From Deltaproteobacteria bacterium (GTDB lineage Bacteria; Myxococcota_A; UBA9042; PHBI01): DNA of 64,000 nt. Position numbers and translations under genes: made by a program. The notes under the pieces were generated by a model. The model worked only from the letters and a program-made list of their open reading frames with translations, was not told the DNA's origin and ran no database searches. Within the stretch, counting starts at the first letter, position 1. Every line of letters begins with the position of its first letter. The stretch spans positions 930,001 to 994,000 of the forward strand of contig JACKFA010000001.1 of assembly GCA_020632715.1 (NCBI GenBank), given 5' to 3'. This document shows, piece by piece, positions 9,253 through 21,094 of the stretch.

Positions 9253-10145
9253 ACGAGAACGTCGCGTCGCTCCCGCCGCCTCTGGCTGGGGGAACGCCGC
9301 CTCCCGGCACGTTCGGGTCGGCGCTCGAGCTCCCGATCCCGCCGTCCGTCCTCTGCCACCTGATCGGGCTCATGGACTCGCCGAACCGCGACGGGCGCTC
9401 CATCAGCCAGGCCGTCTGCGCCGACCCCGGCCTCGCCGCGGAGGCGCTGCGCGTCGCCAACAGCGCCGCGATGGGGCGCCGCGAGAAGGCGACGACCATC
9501 ACCGCCGCCGTCGTCTCGCTCGGCGAGCAGCAGCTCCGCGAGCTCATCGCGCGGCGCCTGCGCCTCGTGCTCGGACGCGACGCGATCCCCGGCTACGACA
9601 TGTTCGACGAGGGCCTCTGGCGGCACGCCATCCGCGTCGCCGCCGCCTGCCGTCACCTCGCGCCGCGGCTCGGCGTGGCGCCGGCGCTCGCCTACACGAC
9701 CGGGCTCCTCGCCGACGTCGGGAAGCTCCTCCTCGGAGAGCACGTCGACGCGCGCTGGCACGAGCTCGTGGACCTGCTCGCGGAGAACGGCGAGCTCACC
9801 TTCGACGAGGCGGAGCGGCAGCTCTTCGGCGTCGACCACGCCTCGCTCGGCGCCGACCAGGCCGTGCGCTGGCAGCTCCCCGACGACGTCTGCGCGGGGA
9901 TCCGCTTCCACCACGCGCCGTCGGCCGCGGGCGAGCACGTCGACCTCGCCACGATCGTCCACCTCGCCGACAGCCTCGAGCTCTCGACGGGCGTCGGGCA
10001 GGGCTCCGACGGGCTCCGCTACCGCGTCGACCCGGCCGCCATCGCGCGCGCGAGCCTCACGGCGGAGGACGTGGACACCATCATCGCCGACGTCGAGGCG
10101 GACGTCGCGCGGCTCGAGGAGCTCCTCGGCGCGAAGCCGGGCTGA
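9249..10145 (+). CDS. HDOD domain protein at the end of the chemosensory operon
   Basis: HDOD is a degenerate HD-phosphohydrolase-like fold used as a signalling output or regulatory module. The 298-residue protein shows the HDOD signature from residue about 25 to 225: a run of PSVLCHLIGLMD and SISQAVCADPGLAAEALRVANSA, then ITAAVVSLGEQQLRELI, and later RHAIRVAAACRHLA and GLLADVGKLLL. The usual HD metal ligands are partly present (HxxA and LLADVGKL). The ATG overlaps the cheD stop (ATGA, 9249-9252), so it is translated with the chemotaxis genes. It may be an output or accessory protein of the array. No ribosome site other than the coupling is seen. Confidence 0.85.
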   Translation: MNENVASLPPPLAGGTPPPGTFGSALELPIPPSVLCHLIGLMDSPNRDGRSISQAVCADPGLAAEALRVANSAAMGRREKATTITAAVVSLGEQQLRELIARRLRLVLGRDAIPGYDMFDEGLWRHAIRVAAACRHLAPRLGVAPALAYTTGLLADVGKLLLGEHVDARWHELVDLLAENGELTFDEAERQLFGVDHASLGADQAVRWQLPDDVCAGIRFHHAPSAAGEHVDLATIVHLADSLELSTGVGQGSDGLRYRVDPAAIARASLTAEDVDTIIADVEADVARLEELLGAKPG

Positions 10146-10188
10146 GCCCGGAGGCGGCGCGACCGTCGCTGGCTCCCCCCTCGGGCCG

Positions 10189-10833
10189 TCAGTCGAGGTA
10201 GGGGTTGCCCTTCGTGTCGCTCATGCGGCGGAAGCCGGTCCACGACCAGTCGACCGGGTTGAAGGCGCGGTAGGGGTTCCGCTTGAGATCGGAGACCTTG
10301 CGCGGATCGAAGTCGTAGCCTGCCCGGGTCCCCGGGGTCCGACGCGCGCCCAGGGTCGGCCGGTCGGCTGCGCCCGGCGCCGGGGCGTCCGCGGCGACGA
10401 CCTCGTCGGGCTCGGCGCCGGGGGCGGGCGCGCTCCCGTCGCCCTCGCCCTCGGGTGAGGCGGCGAGCGGCGCGTCCGGCGCGGCGGCGAGCTCGTCGTC
10501 GCCGGGCAGATCGTCCACGAGCCCCTCGTCGTCGGGGGTGGCGCCTGGGTCGGCGAGCAGGGTCTCGCCGCTCGGCGCGGGCCCCCTCGCCGGCGGCGCG
10601 CCGGCTGGCTCGGGCCCGCCGCCGAAGACGGCCGCGAGCACCGCCACGAGCCCGCCCACGACGAGCCCGGCGATCGGCGGCATCCACAGCGGGAAGTGGC
10701 GCGCGGGCGCCGAGCGCGGCAGGACCGGCGGCGTGCGCGCGCCGACGACGGGGCGCGGCGGGGCGTCGCCGAACGGCTTCCAGCCCTTCGCGCTCTTGGT
10801 CTCGGGGGGATCGATCTCGGGGAGGGTGTCCAT
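10189..10833 (-). CDS. Single-pass membrane protein of unknown function
   Basis: The protein has about 214 residues if started at ATG 10833, which follows GAGG by 4 nt; an in-frame ATG at 10863 would add 10 residues. A cytoplasmic N-terminus of about 50 residues is followed by one membrane helix (near 48-70), then a long Asp/Glu/Pro/Ala-rich periplasmic linker. The C-terminus is Trp- and Tyr-containing, with a short repeated element of the form NPY (RNPYRAFNP and GNPYLD). I recognise no family. The last 40 residues look like the only folded or binding part. The gene is convergent with the HDOD gene (43-nt gap). Confidence 0.75.
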   Translation of the reverse strand: MDTLPEIDPPETKSAKGWKPFGDAPPRPVVGARTPPVLPRSAPARHFPLWMPPIAGLVVGGLVAVLAAVFGGGPEPAGAPPARGPAPSGETLLADPGATPDDEGLVDDLPGDDELAAAPDAPLAASPEGEGDGSAPAPGAEPDEVVAADAPAPGAADRPTLGARRTPGTRAGYDFDPRKVSDLKRNPYRAFNPVDWSWTGFRRMSDTKGNPYLD

Positions 10834-11105
10834 GGCGCCTCGAGCCATCGGTCGTGTCGTCATCGTCGGCTCACCGACACGGAAACATTATGCACGAAAC
10901 CCGCCACGCGCCGAGCGGGGCGCCACCGCGGCCTCGCGCGCGGACCTGCGCGCGGGGTCCTCGCGGGCGGCGAGCGCCGGTCGTCCCGTTCGTCCCGGGA
11001 CGTCCCGTGACGATTCGTCACCGATCCCGCTCCCGACTTGCGTCCCCGGGGCGGCCCGGGCACAAGAAATCGAACGCCCGTGACGCCCACCCGCCGGAGC
11101 CCGAC

Positions 11106-12773
<1,668 letters not shown>

Positions 12774-12868
12774 CGCCGGGCGCCGCCGGCTCCCCGGCGG
12801 CTACCCTTTGCAGCGGCGGCGGACGTGGTAGAGATCGGCGTCGTCATCCCATGAGCCCGGAGGTCGCC

Positions 12869-13915
12869 ATGAAGGTCCACGCCATCGCCACCGAGTACCC
12901 CCACGCCCCGTTCGGCCCGCGCGTCATCGAGCGCCGCGAGCCGCGCGCGGACGACGTGGTCATCGACATCGCGTTCTGCGGGATCTGCCACTCCGACGTG
13001 CACCAGGCGCGGGACGAGTGGGGCGGCGCGCGGTTCCCGATGGTGCCCGGGCACGAGATCGTGGGGCGCGTGATCGAGGTCGGCGCGGGGGTCACGCGCT
13101 TCGAGCCGGGCGATCTCGTCGGTGTGGGCTGCATGGTCGACAGCTGCCGCAGCTGCGGTCAGTGCGGCGCGCACCACGAGCAGTTCTGTGAGAAGGGGTG
13201 CTCGTGGACGTACAACGGCACGGAGATGGACCGCGAGACGCCGACCTACGGCGGCTACTCGACGCACGTCGTGGTGTCGGAGCGGTTCGTGCTGCGGGTC
13301 CCGGAGTCGCTCGACCCGGCGGGGGCGGCGCCGCTCCTGTGCGCGGGCATCACGACGTGGTCGCCGCTCCGGCAGTGGGGGACGAAGGCGGGTGACGAGG
13401 TGGCGGTGGTCGGGCTCGGCGGGCTCGGCCACATGGCGGTGAAGCTCGCGGCGGCGATGGGGGCGAACGTGACGATGTTCAGCACGTCGCCGGGCAAGGC
13501 CGCGGACGCGGAGCGCCTCGGCGCCGCGGGGTTCGCGCTGTCGACGGATCCGGCGACGTTCGAGCGGCTGAAGGGGCGGTTCGACCTCATCATCGACACG
13601 ATCTCGGCGCCGCACGACTACAACCAGTACCTCGGGCTCCTGAAGCCGTACGGGGCGATGGTGGTGCTCGGGATCCCGCCCGTGGCCTCGGAGGTCGGCG
13701 CCTTCTCGCTCATCGCGGGCAACAAGCGCCTCGCCGGGTCGCTCATCGGCGGCATCGCCGAGACGCAGGAGATGCTCGACTTCTGCGGCGAGCACGGCGT
13801 CGTCTCGGACGTCGAGATCGTCTCGGGCGCCGACGTCGACGCCGCTTACGAGCGGATGATGAAGGGCGACGTGCGCTACCGGTTCGTCATCGACGCGAGC
13901 ACGATCGGCGGGTAG
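12869..13915 (+). CDS. Zinc-dependent NAD(P)H alcohol dehydrogenase (YahK/cinnamyl-alcohol type)
   Basis: The enzyme (348 residues) reduces aldehydes to alcohols with NADPH or oxidises alcohols. It is very similar in layout and length to E. coli YahK. The catalytic zinc ligands are in CGICHSD and GHEIVG. The structural zinc site is the four-Cys cluster around CRSCGQC...C, and the Rossmann motif is GLGGLGHMAVKLA. The C-terminus carries the family signature ETQEMLDFC and YRFVID. The start at 12869 is chosen because GGAGG (12859-12863) lies 5 nt upstream and homologues begin MKV/MKI; ATG 12851 would add six residues. It lies alone between intergenic regions. The natural substrate is unknown. Confidence 0.93.
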   Translation: MKVHAIATEYPHAPFGPRVIERREPRADDVVIDIAFCGICHSDVHQARDEWGGARFPMVPGHEIVGRVIEVGAGVTRFEPGDLVGVGCMVDSCRSCGQCGAHHEQFCEKGCSWTYNGTEMDRETPTYGGYSTHVVVSERFVLRVPESLDPAGAAPLLCAGITTWSPLRQWGTKAGDEVAVVGLGGLGHMAVKLAAAMGANVTMFSTSPGKAADAERLGAAGFALSTDPATFERLKGRFDLIIDTISAPHDYNQYLGLLKPYGAMVVLGIPPVASEVGAFSLIAGNKRLAGSLIGGIAETQEMLDFCGEHGVVSDVEIVSGADVDAAYERMMKGDVRYRFVIDASTIGG

Positions 13916-14256
13916 CTCCGGCGGGGTACGTCTCGGCTCCGGCGGGGTAACCACGGAGACACGGAGACACGGAGGGAGGGCGGAGAGGGCGGCGAGGGCG
14001 GTCGATGCTCGGCTCGGCGGCCTCCGCTCGGACGCTGGGTTGTCCAGGGCTCCTTCGGGGGGACAACCACGGAGGCACGGAGGCACGGAGGGTTCAGTGG
14101 CCTCCAGAGCTCGTGCTCGAGGCTTCGCTCCGTGGCAGTTGACACTTGGCTCGGCTGGGGGGCGAGGCCCGGCAGCTCCGCCGAACCCTCCGTGCCCTCC
14201 GTGCCTCCGTGGTTGAACCTGATTCAGCACGGACACTTAGATCGCGCGCGGCCCCG
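13915..14256. repeat. Intergenic region with ACGGAG-type direct and inverted repeats
   Basis: No gene is seen in this 341-nt gap between convergent genes. A 14-mer GCTCCGGCGGGGTA occurs at 13915-13928 and again at 13936-13949. Short tandem units of the form ACGGAGRC run at about 13951-13976 and 14067-14090. An inverted copy (CCTCCGTGCCTCCGTGG) lies at about 14184-14213, so the second and third sets can pair over about 29 nt with a single extra base. A separate perfect stem GGTTGTCC/GGACAACC sits at 14038-14045 and 14061-14068. The arrangement could act as a bidirectional transcription stop or be a dispersed repeat family of this genome. Confidence 0.7.
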
Positions 14257-15047
14257 TCAGGGGCAGGCCGCGCCCGTCTCCACCCACGCCGCGATGAGCT
14301 TCCCGAAGCCCTCCTGCGTGCCCGGCGCCGGCGTGCGCCCCGTCCCGGGCGCCCAGCCCCACCCGACGAGGTGGTCCTCCGACACGTGGTGGATGATGGC
14401 CTCGAGGTCCCGCCCGCCGTTCCGCGCCGGGTCCTTCAGCTGCTCGCAGATCGCGCGCAGATCCTTGCCCTGCCACGCCATCGCCAGCGGCGCGAGCTTC
14501 CACGCCGGATCCCCCGGCACCGAGCGGTCGCCCAGCTCCACGTTCTTCGCCGTGTGACACGTCTGGCAGCGCATCCCGACCGGCCCGAGCCCGTCCTCCC
14601 CGCGCACGAGCGGCGGCTCGTGCGTCGTCATCTTGTCCCCCTGCGTCGGGCTGTCCCCCGCCGGGTGGCAGTTCAGGCAGCGCGGGTGCGTCAGCACCTT
14701 CCCGGCCTCCTCGAAGAGCGCCACCGAGCGCGCCTTGACGTCCGCGATGTCCGCGAAGTCGGAGACCCCCTTGAGCGGCTCCCCGCCTGGCTGCGTGACG
14801 TGCGCGCTCGCCGACGTCGCGTCCGCCTCGCTCGTCGCCGTCGACCCGGCGCTCTCGCCCGTGTCCGCGCCCTCCGCGCCGGCTCCCGCCTCGCGGCTGT
14901 CCGCCTCCGGCTCGGAGGGCGCCGCCGTCGCCGTCGCCCCCCCGGAGCCTCCGCCATCGGCCCCGCCCGCGGGCGGCGCCGGCTTCCCGCACGCCGTGAG
15001 CACCAGCGCGAGCGCCCCGGCCGCCACCGTCCATGCGCACCGCCGCA

Positions 15048-15048
<1 letters not shown>
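14257..15048 (-). CDS. Dihaem c-type cytochrome lipoprotein of the molybdenum hydroxylase operon
   Basis: The protein has 263 residues. It carries a lipoprotein signal ending at Cys20 (LTAC), a low-complexity Ala/Gly/Ser/Glu tether of about 60 residues, and two haem-binding motifs, CLNCH and CQTCH, about 38 residues apart. The start codon overlaps the stop of the upstream molybdopterin subunit (TGATG, 15050-15046). Encoded last in the operon, it most likely takes electrons from the [2Fe-2S] subunit and passes them to the respiratory chain. Similar cytochromes accompany periplasmic aldehyde oxidases of the isoquinoline-oxidoreductase type. Confidence 0.85.
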
Positions 15049-17224
<2,176 letters not shown>

Positions 17225-17225
<1 letters not shown>

Positions 17226-17689
17226 CAGGGCGCCCCCCCTTCCTCGGCGGCCATCCCGATGGCGCGGCGGATCCGGGTGTAGGTGCAGCAGCGGCAGACG
17301 TTGCCGGCCATCGCGTGCTCGACCTGCTCGGCGTCCGGCTTCGGGACCTCCGTCAGGAGCGCGCAGGCCGTCATGAGCTGCCCCGACTGGCAGTAGCCGC
17401 ACTGCGGCACGTCGAGCGAGCGCCACGCCGCGCGCAGGCGGTCGGCGACGGGGCCCGAGAGCCCCTCGATCGTGGTGACGGCGCGCGCGCCGACCTCCTC
17501 GACCGGCAGCACGCAGGAGCGCGCGGGCTTCCCGTCGACGTGGACCGTGCAGGCGCCGCACTGGGCGACGCCGCAGCCGTACTTCGTGCCCTTGAGGCCG
17601 ACCTGCTCGCGCAGGACCCAGAGCAGCGGGGTCCCGGGGGCGACGTCCACCTCGCGCGGCTCGCCGTTCACGGTGAGCGCGTACTTCAT
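17225..17689 (-). CDS. [2Fe-2S] subunit of molybdenum hydroxylase (IorA-like)
   Basis: The small electron-transfer subunit has 154 residues. The N-terminal ferredoxin domain holds the first cluster (YGCGVAQCGACTVHVDG...SC). The C-terminal helical domain holds the second (CGYCQSGQ and NVCRCCTYTRI). The family usually has Gly where the last motif here has a Cys (CRCC instead of CRCG), giving an additional cysteine next to the cluster. The ATG at 17689 is preceded by GAGGAGG 7-8 nt upstream, the best ribosome site in this operon. There is no signal peptide; the complex is probably exported folded with the Tat signal of the large subunit. Confidence 0.93.
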
Positions 17690-17849
17690 ATGTGGCTCCT
17701 CCTCGATGGCGCGCCGGTCGGCAGCTGGCACGACGGGGGCGCCGGTCCAGACTACACGGCGCGGCCGCGGCCGAAAGGGAGGGAACCGAAAAAGTCCGCC
17801 GCGGCGCGCCGCGAGCCCGCCCGAGGCCCGCGCGCGCCCGCCGTCGTCG

Positions 17850-18587
17850 TCAGAGGGTCATGCCGCCGTCGACCGAGAGCACGTGCCCGGTGATGTACGA
17901 GGCGTCGTCGGAGGCGAGGAACGCGAAGGCCGAGGCGATCTCGCTCGGCTCGGCGAGGCGCCCGAGCGAGGTCTTCTGCATCATCCCCTCGAGGACCGCG
18001 GCCGGCACGGACTCGACCATCTCCGTGCGCGTGAAGCCGGGCGCGACGGCGTTCACGCGGACGCCCTTCCGGCCGAGCTCCTTCGCCCAGGTGAGGGTCA
18101 TCCCGATGACGCCGAACTTCGCGGCGGCGTAGTTCGTCTGCCCGACGTTGCCGAAGAGGCCGACCACCGACGACGTGTTGAGGATGACGCCGCGGCCGCG
18201 CTCGCGCATCCGGAGCGCCGCCTCCTGCCCGCAGACGAAGACCCCCTTCAGGTTCACGTCGATGACCGCGTCCCAGCTCGCGTCCGTGAGCTTGTGCAGC
18301 ATCGCGTCGCGCGTGATGCCGGCGTTGTTCACCATGACGTCGACCGGGCCGAGCTCCGCCTCGACGGCGGCGAGGGCCTGCTGCACCTGCTCACGCGAGG
18401 TCACGTCGACCTCGTACGCGCGGGCGCGCGGCCCCGCCTCGAGGCGCGTCATCGCGTCGCCGAGGAGGCTCCCCTGAACGTCCCAGATCGCCACGCGGGC
18501 GCCCTCGTCGAGGAAGCGCCGCGCCACCGCGAACCCGATCCCGCGCGCGCCACCCGTCACGACCGCCGTCTTGCCCTGAAGCCGCAT
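17850..18587 (-). CDS. Short-chain dehydrogenase, 3-oxoacyl-ACP/acetoacetyl-CoA reductase type
   Basis: The NAD(P)H-dependent reductase has 245 residues. The nucleotide-binding motif is TGGARGIG, followed by the NNAG strand, the catalytic Ser in NTSSVVG and the catalytic YAAAK. The C-terminus (ITGHVLSVDGGMTL) is typical of FabG/PhaB. It could work in fatty acid synthesis or reduce acetoacetyl-CoA for polyhydroxyalkanoate; the isolated position gives no further help. ATG 18587 is preceded by AGGAGG at 5 nt, so it is preferred over 18611. It lies 160 nt upstream of the molybdenum hydroxylase operon on the same strand, probably as a separate unit. Confidence 0.9.
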   Translation of the reverse strand: MRLQGKTAVVTGGARGIGFAVARRFLDEGARVAIWDVQGSLLGDAMTRLEAGPRARAYEVDVTSREQVQQALAAVEAELGPVDVMVNNAGITRDAMLHKLTDASWDAVIDVNLKGVFVCGQEAALRMRERGRGVILNTSSVVGLFGNVGQTNYAAAKFGVIGMTLTWAKELGRKGVRVNAVAPGFTRTEMVESVPAAVLEGMMQKTSLGRLAEPSEIASAFAFLASDDASYITGHVLSVDGGMTL

Positions 18588-18719
18588 CTCGCCCTCCTGC
18601 TGCATCTGCACAGTCCGTTCGACACCGTCCCGTGCGATGGATAGGCGAGCGCCGCGGGAGCGTCAAGCCGCTTTGCTGCGTTTGCAGCAAACCCCTGGCA
18701 CCGCCCGTCCCGCCGCCGG

Positions 18720-20972
18720 TCAGCCCGGCTGCCGCGCGAACACCGTGCGCAGCTCGCTCGTGTGGCGCCCGTCGGGCCCCCCGAGCCAGAGGTCGTCGGG
18801 CCCCGGGAGCATCTCCGTGAAGACGAGCACCTCGTGCCGCTTCGCGAGCCAGAGCGCCATCTCGACCGCCACGGGGTTCCCCCAGTCGAAGATCATGGGC
18901 TTCCGCTCGTCGGGCGGCTTCGTGTAGCAGAAGCGCGGGAGCCCGTCGCCGCAGTGGTCGCGCAGGCGCCGCACCGCCTCCCAGGGCGCGACGCCCTCGC
19001 CGGCCCAGGCCTCCGACGGCACGCGCCACCGCCGCCGGTGGACGACGAGGTCCCCCCAGGAGAGCCGCGGCAGCTCCCACGCGGGGCGCCAGTCGCCGCC
19101 GCCGAGCCACTCGGCGAGGTCGAGGAGATCCACCGCGTAGACGCGCGAGGCGAGGCGCACGCGGCTCCCGTGCGCGAGCGGCATCACGGCGACCGTGTCC
19201 CCGGCGTGGGTCGTGACGCTGAAGTCGAAGAGGCCGTCGTCGGCCTGCCGCAGCGCGAGCTCGAGCAGGCTCGCGCGCCGCGCGTGCGGGACCTGCGAGG
19301 GGCCGTCGAGCTCGAGGTCGACCTGCCCGAGGTCGGTGGTCCAGGCGAGGAAGTTCACGCGCCCCCGGCAGACGAGGCCCGGGCGCGCGGGCGCGCAGAG
19401 CTCCGCGAGGAAGTCGCTCGCGGCGCGCCAGACCTCGGCCCGGCGCGGCGAGGCCGCGTAGAGGGAGGGCTCGTGGAAGGGCATCGCGTGCGCCTCCCCG
19501 ACGATCGGCGTCCCCGCGCCGTCCGGCCCCGCGATGAACATCATGTCCGGGGCGGCGTAGGCGCGCCCGTCCTCCGCCGCCTCGGCCGCGAAGCGGTCGC
19601 CGACGAGCGCCCGGAAGCGCTCGGGGTCGAGCCGCAGGGGGACGGCCGCGCCGTGCTCGGCGAGGTGCGTGTCGACCTGCTCGCGGAGGGCGTCGCGATA
19701 CGCCCGGAGCGCGGCCCGGAGCTCGATCGCCCGCTTCGGGGTCGCGAGCTGATACCGCACCCCGACGCGGTCGATGTCGCGGACGACCTCCCCCCAGGGG
19801 CGCGCCTCGTCGTCGCCGTAGTGGCGCTCGTACCAGGCGCGGAACGCCATGCGGTCGGCGAGGACGGGCAGCTGCGAGAGCTCGAGGTAGCTCGCGAGGC
19901 TCGCCTGGAGCCGCGCTCCCCACCCGGCCGGGAGCCCGACGACCTCGCCGCTCCGATCGCCGCGCTCGTGGAGCGGCGTGCGCGCGGCGTAGTGCTTCCC
20001 CGGGTGGCGGCGCGAGGCGGCGCCCGTCCACGCCTCGAACAGGCTGTCGGCGCGGGCGAGCTCCTCGCGGCGCGTGGCGAGGTCGGCCGTCGCGAAGCCC
20101 GTGACGAGGGCCGTCAGCGTGTGGAGGCGCTCGATCCAGAGGGCGCGGGCGGCGCTCTCGGGCTGCCGCGCGAGGACCCCGAGGGCGTGGCCCACCACGT
20201 CCTGGGTGCCCTCGGGGAGGCGCGTCGCCGAGAGCAGCGCGCCGGACGCGAGGAGGCGCGCGACGACGGCGTCGCCGTCCAGGACCCCGGCCGCGGCGGC
20301 GAGGTCCGGGGCGCCGCGCTCGCCGTCGGCCGCGGCGAGGATCGCGGCGGCGCCTGGCTCGTCGAGGAGCTCGACGGCCGAGAACCAGCTGGCGCCCGGC
20401 GCGAGCGCGTGTCGGGCGAAGGCGCCCGCGTCGTCGCGCGCGACGAGCGGGGCGCGGCGCGGGTGGTCGATCCAGGCCCCCTCGGCCTCGAGGTCGGCGC
20501 GTGCGGCGTCGAGGAGGGCCTGCGCGGCCCACTGCTCGACGAAGACCTGCCGCACCGCCCCGACGGGGCGCGGGGCGCGGAGATCGTCGACGCGGTCGAG
20601 GCGACCGAGGGACACGGCGCCGAAGAACGAGGTCGTGTCGTTCTTCGCGCACAGGCGCCCCGCGTAGCTCGTGAGCGCCCGCTCGCGAGCGCGGTCCTTG
20701 AAGGCGCGGCGCGCGCCCGTGAGCGAGGGCTCCCAGCCGTCGAGGTGCGCGTCGAGCTCGGGGTTCGACATGAAGATCGCCTCGCGGACGGACGGGCGCT
20801 GTGTGAAATGCCACAGCGCCGCGCGGCTCGCCTGGAGGCGCGCGTCCCAGCCGGCGGCGTCGGCGGGGCCGTCCCAGAGCGGCGCGCCCCCCTGGGAGGC
20901 GAGCCAGTCGAAGGGCATGCCCGTCCCGCGGAGCACGAACCACGCGAAGGGGGCCCACGGTCGATCTGCCAT
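18720..20972 (-). CDS. Stand-alone LanB-like protein (lantibiotic dehydratase glutamylation-domain family)
   Basis: The protein has 750 residues. In LanB enzymes this domain transfers an amino acid from aminoacyl-tRNA to a Ser/Thr of a precursor peptide. Family landmarks seen in order are an N-terminal FVLRGTGMPFDWL, then RPSVREAIFMSNPELDAHL, then the diagnostic YAGRLCAKNDTTSFFG. Near the C-terminus there is a LPRFCYTKPPDERKP-MIFDWGNP stretch. The SpaB_C elimination domain of full LanB (about 250-300 residues) is absent, so it resembles split LanB proteins or peptide aminoacyl-tRNA ligases (PEARLs). AGGAG lies 7 nt before ATG 20972. No LanC, protease, transporter or clear precursor peptide is adjacent. 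It is divergent from the AKR-PNKP gene. Confidence 0.75.
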   Translation of the reverse strand: MADRPWAPFAWFVLRGTGMPFDWLASQGGAPLWDGPADAAGWDARLQASRAALWHFTQRPSVREAIFMSNPELDAHLDGWEPSLTGARRAFKDRARERALTSYAGRLCAKNDTTSFFGAVSLGRLDRVDDLRAPRPVGAVRQVFVEQWAAQALLDAARADLEAEGAWIDHPRRAPLVARDDAGAFARHALAPGASWFSAVELLDEPGAAAILAAADGERGAPDLAAAAGVLDGDAVVARLLASGALLSATRLPEGTQDVVGHALGVLARQPESAARALWIERLHTLTALVTGFATADLATRREELARADSLFEAWTGAASRRHPGKHYAARTPLHERGDRSGEVVGLPAGWGARLQASLASYLELSQLPVLADRMAFRAWYERHYGDDEARPWGEVVRDIDRVGVRYQLATPKRAIELRAALRAYRDALREQVDTHLAEHGAAVPLRLDPERFRALVGDRFAAEAAEDGRAYAAPDMMFIAGPDGAGTPIVGEAHAMPFHEPSLYAASPRRAEVWRAASDFLAELCAPARPGLVCRGRVNFLAWTTDLGQVDLELDGPSQVPHARRASLLELALRQADDGLFDFSVTTHAGDTVAVMPLAHGSRVRLASRVYAVDLLDLAEWLGGGDWRPAWELPRLSWGDLVVHRRRWRVPSEAWAGEGVAPWEAVRRLRDHCGDGLPRFCYTKPPDERKPMIFDWGNPVAVEMALWLAKRHEVLVFTEMLPGPDDLWLGGPDGRHTSELRTVFARQPG

Positions 20973-21094
20973 CGCGCTGCTCCTGCGGTCCTCGGGGTCC
21001 CTCGCGCTCGCGGTCGTCGCAGGGTACCGCGGCGCGCCCCGGTCGGCCACCGGCGGCGTCGCGGCGCGCCCTGGCCTGTGGCAAGCTCCCCGCC

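Noticed and set aside
10880..10895. A -10-like element (CATAAT on the minus strand) before the TM protein gene
   Set aside because: No -35 element at the right distance; high-GC promoters cannot be called reliably by eye.
14067..14213. CRISPR-like reading of the ACGGAG repeats
   Set aside because: Units are too short, partly inverted and not separated by spacers of equal length.
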